From assembly GCF_000179595.2 (NCBI RefSeq), contig NZ_JH556658.1, positions 659,176 to 723,175 on the forward strand: a stretch of 64,000 nt of DNA. Direction: 5' to 3'. The first letter of the stretch is position 1. Each line of letters starts with the position of its first letter. Of the stretch, positions 61,319 to 64,000 are shown in pieces. The notes below the pieces were generated by a model. That model was not told the origin of the DNA, did no database searches, and saw nothing but the letters and a program-made list of their open reading frames with translations. The DNA comes from Acetivibrio cellulolyticus CD2. GTDB lineage: Bacteria > Bacillota > Clostridia > Acetivibrionales > Acetivibrionaceae. The translations under genes and the position numbers were made by a program.

Positions 61319-61346
61319 GAAAAAAAGGCAGAAACTAAAGTCTGCC
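61319..61346 (-). terminator. Terminator of the beta-helix protein gene
   Basis: Read on the minus strand, GGCAGA (61346-61341) pairs with TCTGCC (61332-61327) and is followed by a run of T (61326-61320). It lies 30 bp beyond the gene's stop. Confidence 0.85.
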
Positions 61347-61375
61347 CCCAGTTGTATTCCAGAATCAGTTTTTAG

Positions 61376-62539
61376 TTATTCACTCCAAACATTACCGTTA
61401 AATGTACAACTTTCAAATACTACTGCCTTTTTATTATCAGTTATATAATCACACACATTATTGTTAAATTCAGTATCTTTTACTAAAATACTGCTATCGC
61501 AGTTTTCATCATAATTTAGTGTTTTAAAAAAACATATCTCTCTATACTTTTCTCCGCTAGTATATGAATTATTTGCTATTCTACATTTATTTATAACAAC
61601 ATTTGATTTGTTTGTAACATCCATAAAGTTCCATTCGAATTTGTTATTGTCAGTCATTTCACATTCTTCGAACAAAATATCTATAGAACTGTCTACAAGA
61701 ATAATATTGCTATAAGCTTCATGATTTGAAATCTTGCTCTTTCTCAGATTTATATCTTTAGAGTCATAAATTTGCACTGCACGTAATGAACAATGATTTA
61801 TATTAGAGTTTGCCATATCCAAACGTTGAACACCATACAAGCTTAACCCAATACTTCCGCATCCGTAAAGTTCACAATTATTAATTTTAATATCTTCACT
61901 GTCTTGAAAGCTTAGTACTCCCTCATCACAAATATATTCTGCTGGAGTATGTCCAGCAGTGATATTACTTATAGTTACATTACACACGGATTCAAATCGC
62001 ATTACCTGTGCATATCGAGGTTTTACCAATATTTCCGTTTTACCTTCACTTGAACCTTCTATAGTTAAATTACTTATATTTCTTATGTTTAACTCTTTCC
62101 CGTCAGTAACACTTTCGAATGTTACCCCGTTTTGTAAATCAGTATTCTGAGCTACGCTTGACAAGTCGTATACTCCAGGCTTTAAAATAATTTTTTTATT
62201 TGAGCCTATTGATTTTACAAAATCTTCAGCAGTATCAACAACTACTTCTTCAATATTTTGTCCTATGTAGACAGTATTACTTTTTCCATCCCAGGATACC
62301 TGTTTGCCTAATGCCTCTGAAACAGCCCTCACAGGCAGATATGTTGTACCATCATATATAAACGGCTCAACTATTTTTCCGTTGCCATCCTTTGGAGTAA
62401 TTTTATTCCCGTCAACATAAATCTTAATTCCATTATAAAATGCAGTAATTGTCTTTCCAACCGGGGCTGCAAAAGCTGCGGACGATACCAACACTGTAGT
62501 TATAACTCCTGCAATAAAACACTTGATTTCTTTTTTCAT
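61376..62539 (-). CDS. Secreted protein: copper-amine-oxidase-like stalk domain plus right-handed beta-helix
   Basis: I chose ATG 62537-62539, preceded by GGAGG; a longer frame to 62650 would overlap the promoter at 62573-62601. The 387-residue protein has a signal peptide (CFIAGVITTVLVSSAAFAA). Residues ~28-92 resemble the Cu_amine_oxidN1 stalk domain (YLPVRAVSEALGKQVSWDGK), which in clostridia is a common module of secreted proteins and not an oxidase. Residues ~130-387 form a right-handed parallel beta-helix with the usual short N-rich turns (LTIEGSSEGKTEI, VTISNITAG, IKINNCELYGCGS). Such helices bind or cleave polysaccharides, but no lyase or hydrolase signature is visible. It probably acts at the cell surface. 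Confidence 0.85.
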   Translation of the reverse strand: MKKEIKCFIAGVITTVLVSSAAFAAPVGKTITAFYNGIKIYVDGNKITPKDGNGKIVEPFIYDGTTYLPVRAVSEALGKQVSWDGKSNTVYIGQNIEEVVVDTAEDFVKSIGSNKKIILKPGVYDLSSVAQNTDLQNGVTFESVTDGKELNIRNISNLTIEGSSEGKTEILVKPRYAQVMRFESVCNVTISNITAGHTPAEYICDEGVLSFQDSEDIKINNCELYGCGSIGLSLYGVQRLDMANSNINHCSLRAVQIYDSKDINLRKSKISNHEAYSNIILVDSSIDILFEECEMTDNNKFEWNFMDVTNKSNVVINKCRIANNSYTSGEKYREICFFKTLNYDENCDSSILVKDTEFNNNVCDYITDNKKAVVFESCTFNGNVWSE

Positions 62540-62572
62540 AAGCCGCAAAACCTCCATATTAATTTCTATGAA

Positions 62573-62614
62573 ATTATACACCAAAAAAATTCCAATATCA
62601 ATAGGATCATCCTT
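62573..62614 (-). promoter_or_regulatory. Promoter with operator-like block, copy 1
   Basis: Read on the minus strand: AAGGATGATCCTA, TTGATA (62601-62596), 17 bp, TATAAT (62578-62573). Both hexamers are at or near sigma-A consensus. It lies 33 bp before the beta-helix gene. The block from AAGGATG to past the -35 is shared with 63951-63992 almost base for base. Confidence 0.8.
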
Positions 62615-62643
62615 TAGATGTACTGAAATGTGAATGTAATTGA

Positions 62644-62856
62644 AGGTCACATAACAGAGTATTGGTCCAAATACTTAACACTGTTCCAATTTATACTTAT
62701 GAGGATAATGCCCCAAAGGAAATAAATTATAATCTGTTTATTAGTATTGATAAATTCCCTCTAGAACTGAAAATGTTAAGTAAGGGAGCTTTAATTATAG
62801 AAAAAATTGAATATGGAGAGGTTCAAAGGTTTTTTGTAATCATGGCTATCCAATAA
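62644..62856 (+). pseudogene. Possible coding remnant or short ORF
   Basis: A frame open from just after a TGA at 62641 to TAA at 62854-62856 reads like protein: HNRVLVQILNTVPIYTYED, then INYNLFISIDKFPLELKML, then EKIEYGEVQRFFVIMAIQ. The only starts are TTG codons without a good ribosome site. It may be the surviving 3' end of a lost gene. I do not recognise the family. Confidence 0.25.
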
Positions 62857-62903
62857 ACAAAACTATCTTTATTATTTAAAGAGTCAAATTTTTTTAAAAG
62901 CTT

Positions 62904-63764
62904 TTATGAATGCCCTGCAACGTTTGATAAAAACGCTCTAATTTTATTCAAATAGATTTCTCCATCGTCAATAGAATTGTGACTCTTGCCAAGTATTTCC
63001 TCCCATTGAACCTTTCCGCACCAAGCATTTGCAAGTCTTTTTGAAATACGGGGAGGAATCAAGGTGTCTTCAGTACCAACCATTATTAATAGCGGAGATT
63101 TAATTGATGGAGCACGACTGATTGAATCAAATTTATGTTTTAAAAGCAAGTTAACAGGTAGAAAAGGAAGTTTCCCTTTAGCAACATTTGCTAACGTATC
63201 ATATGGCGAAACTAAAATTACAGCAGATGTAGGTCTTTTTTCTGATAGAAATGTAGCTATACCTGTTCCAACGCTTCTTCCCATAACTACGATATTATTC
63301 TTATTAATATCTTCTCTGTTCGCAAAATAATCATATATTTCCAGAGAGTCACTAAACAATACTTTCTCACCAGGAGTTCCTTCGCTTGTTCCGTAACCCC
63401 TATAGTTGATTAATGCAACAGACCAATTTTGAAGTTTTGACATTTTGGGAATAAGAAGGGATACTTCCTCTGCATTTCCACCAAAATAAATGAGTAAATT
63501 TGACTTGTTGCTAGTTGAGTTTCTTAAAAACCATCCTCTTATTGTTATGCCATCGCTCATTGTAAGTTCAATGTCTTTGGTACTATTTATTCCAGTCGAT
63601 AGAGCCGTTACTTCACCTGATAGCTTTTGCCTCGAAAAAATAAGTTTTTCCTGAAAAAAATATGCTGCTATGCAAACTAGTATATAGAGAGTTATAGCAA
63701 CTATAAAAAAGCGCTTTGTTCTTTTAAATTTCAAGTTCTTCTTGGAATTATCTGTATTACTCAA
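62904..63764 (-). CDS. Membrane-anchored alpha/beta hydrolase (Bem46/ABHD13-like)
   Basis: A 286-residue protein starting at TTG 63764, 7 nt after GGGGG. A basic N-terminus and one membrane helix (RFFIVAITLYILVCIAAYFF) anchor it, with the catalytic domain probably outside. The alpha/beta hydrolase core shows LLIYFGGNAEEV (oxyanion region), NYRGYGTSEG, the nucleophile elbow GRSVG, acid MVGTEDTLIPP and the His in GKSHNSIDD. All three catalytic residues are present. The family includes Bem46/YqkD-like serine hydrolases of uncertain substrate. The gene lies about 190 bp downstream of a promoter block nearly identical to that of the neighbouring beta-helix gene. Confidence 0.87.
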   Translation of the reverse strand: MSNTDNSKKNLKFKRTKRFFIVAITLYILVCIAAYFFQEKLIFSRQKLSGEVTALSTGINSTKDIELTMSDGITIRGWFLRNSTSNKSNLLIYFGGNAEEVSLLIPKMSKLQNWSVALINYRGYGTSEGTPGEKVLFSDSLEIYDYFANREDINKNNIVVMGRSVGTGIATFLSEKRPTSAVILVSPYDTLANVAKGKLPFLPVNLLLKHKFDSISRAPSIKSPLLIMVGTEDTLIPPRISKRLANAWCGKVQWEEILGKSHNSIDDGEIYLNKIRAFLSNVAGHS

Positions 63765-63901
63765 AAGTATTCCCCCTAATATTTCTTTAATAATCCTTTG
63801 TTTTTCTACTTAATCATAGATTTTAATCATTTTCAAAAATCTTATTATACTTTTTATTATATATTCACCAAGATTAAAACAGTGGTGCTATGTTGGCTCC
63901 A

Positions 63902-63920
63902 TACAAGTATTATGCTTGTA
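63902..63920. repeat. Short inverted repeat in the hydrolase leader
   Basis: TACAAG (63902-63907) and CTTGTA (63915-63920) face each other across 7 nt, in the transcribed leader between the promoter at 63951 and the hydrolase start. It could be an operator or a weak RNA hairpin. Confidence 0.3.
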
Positions 63921-63950
63921 AAACTATTTACATTTGCTGTTACTAATGAG

Positions 63951-63992
63951 ATTATATACAAAAAAGGTTCCCATATCAATAGGAGCATCCTT
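63951..63992 (-). promoter_or_regulatory. Promoter with operator-like block, copy 2
   Basis: Read on the minus strand: AAGGATGCTCCTA, TTGATA (63979-63974), 17 bp, TATAAT (63956-63951). It drives toward the alpha/beta hydrolase gene and leaves a leader of about 180 nt. It matches copy 1 at 62573-62614 through AAGGATGxTCCTATTGATAT and the following GGAA. Confidence 0.78.
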
Positions 63993-64000
63993 GAGCTATA

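Overview
The window looks like the chromosome of an anaerobic, spore-forming, low-GC Gram-positive bacterium of the class Clostridia, probably near the cellulolytic Acetivibrio / Ruminiclostridium / Pseudobacteroides group. The signs are AT-rich DNA, strong AGGAGG-type ribosome sites with occasional TTG starts, an S-layer-homology (SLH) anchored giant surface protein with a Pro-Thr linker, a copper-amine-oxidase-type stalk domain, a SleB-type cortex hydrolase and a LytTR/DUF3021 pair. The genus is inference only. I see no tRNA, rRNA or CRISPR array.

Layout. 1-510 is the N-terminal part of a transposase cut by the window edge. 672-8423 is a same-strand group: a small radical SAM protein, a double glycosyltransferase, a GT8 glycosyltransferase fused to a CPCC domain, and a cyclic-peptide-type ABC exporter fused to a catalytically degenerate beta-lactamase-like domain. 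An intact secreted serine hydrolase of the same superfamily follows from its own promoter (8453-10067). 10155-14281 (minus) holds a membrane GGDEF-EAL protein and an orphan solute-binding lipoprotein. 14282-15524 is a decayed or regulatory stretch. 15525-40997 is one 8,490-residue secreted, SLH-anchored protein, 40% of the window. 41251-45221 holds a LysM-SleB hydrolase, an ABC/LytTR/DUF3021 operon (minus) and a truncated DUF134 gene.

45631-58602 is the most unusual region. It is a compact six-gene operon for a type I iterative, PUFA-synthase-like (PfaA-like) polyketide or secondary-lipid pathway: KASIII-like protein without the active-site Cys, discrete ACP, KASIII-like protein with the Cys, acyl-adenylating ligase, a 2,738-residue KS-AT-KS-ACP-ACP-ACP-KR-DH megasynthase, and an Sfp-type phosphopantetheinyl transferase. 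All three ACPs inside the megasynthase carry Thr where the phosphopantetheine Ser normally sits, while the discrete ACP keeps Ser. The proposed logic, which is inference, is that the ligase activates a starter acid onto the discrete ACP, the KASIII-like pair moves or condenses it, the megasynthase extends it with malonyl units and reduces and dehydrates it, and the transferase arms the carriers. There is no enoyl reductase or thioesterase, so an unsaturated product released by another route is expected.

58823-64000 holds an LctP-family permease, a Pro/Gly/Gln-rich protein with a conserved aromatic C-terminus, a secreted stalk plus beta-helix protein and a membrane-anchored alpha/beta hydrolase. 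The last two (minus strand) lie behind nearly identical promoter/operator blocks at 62573-62614 and 63951-63992, which suggests common control.
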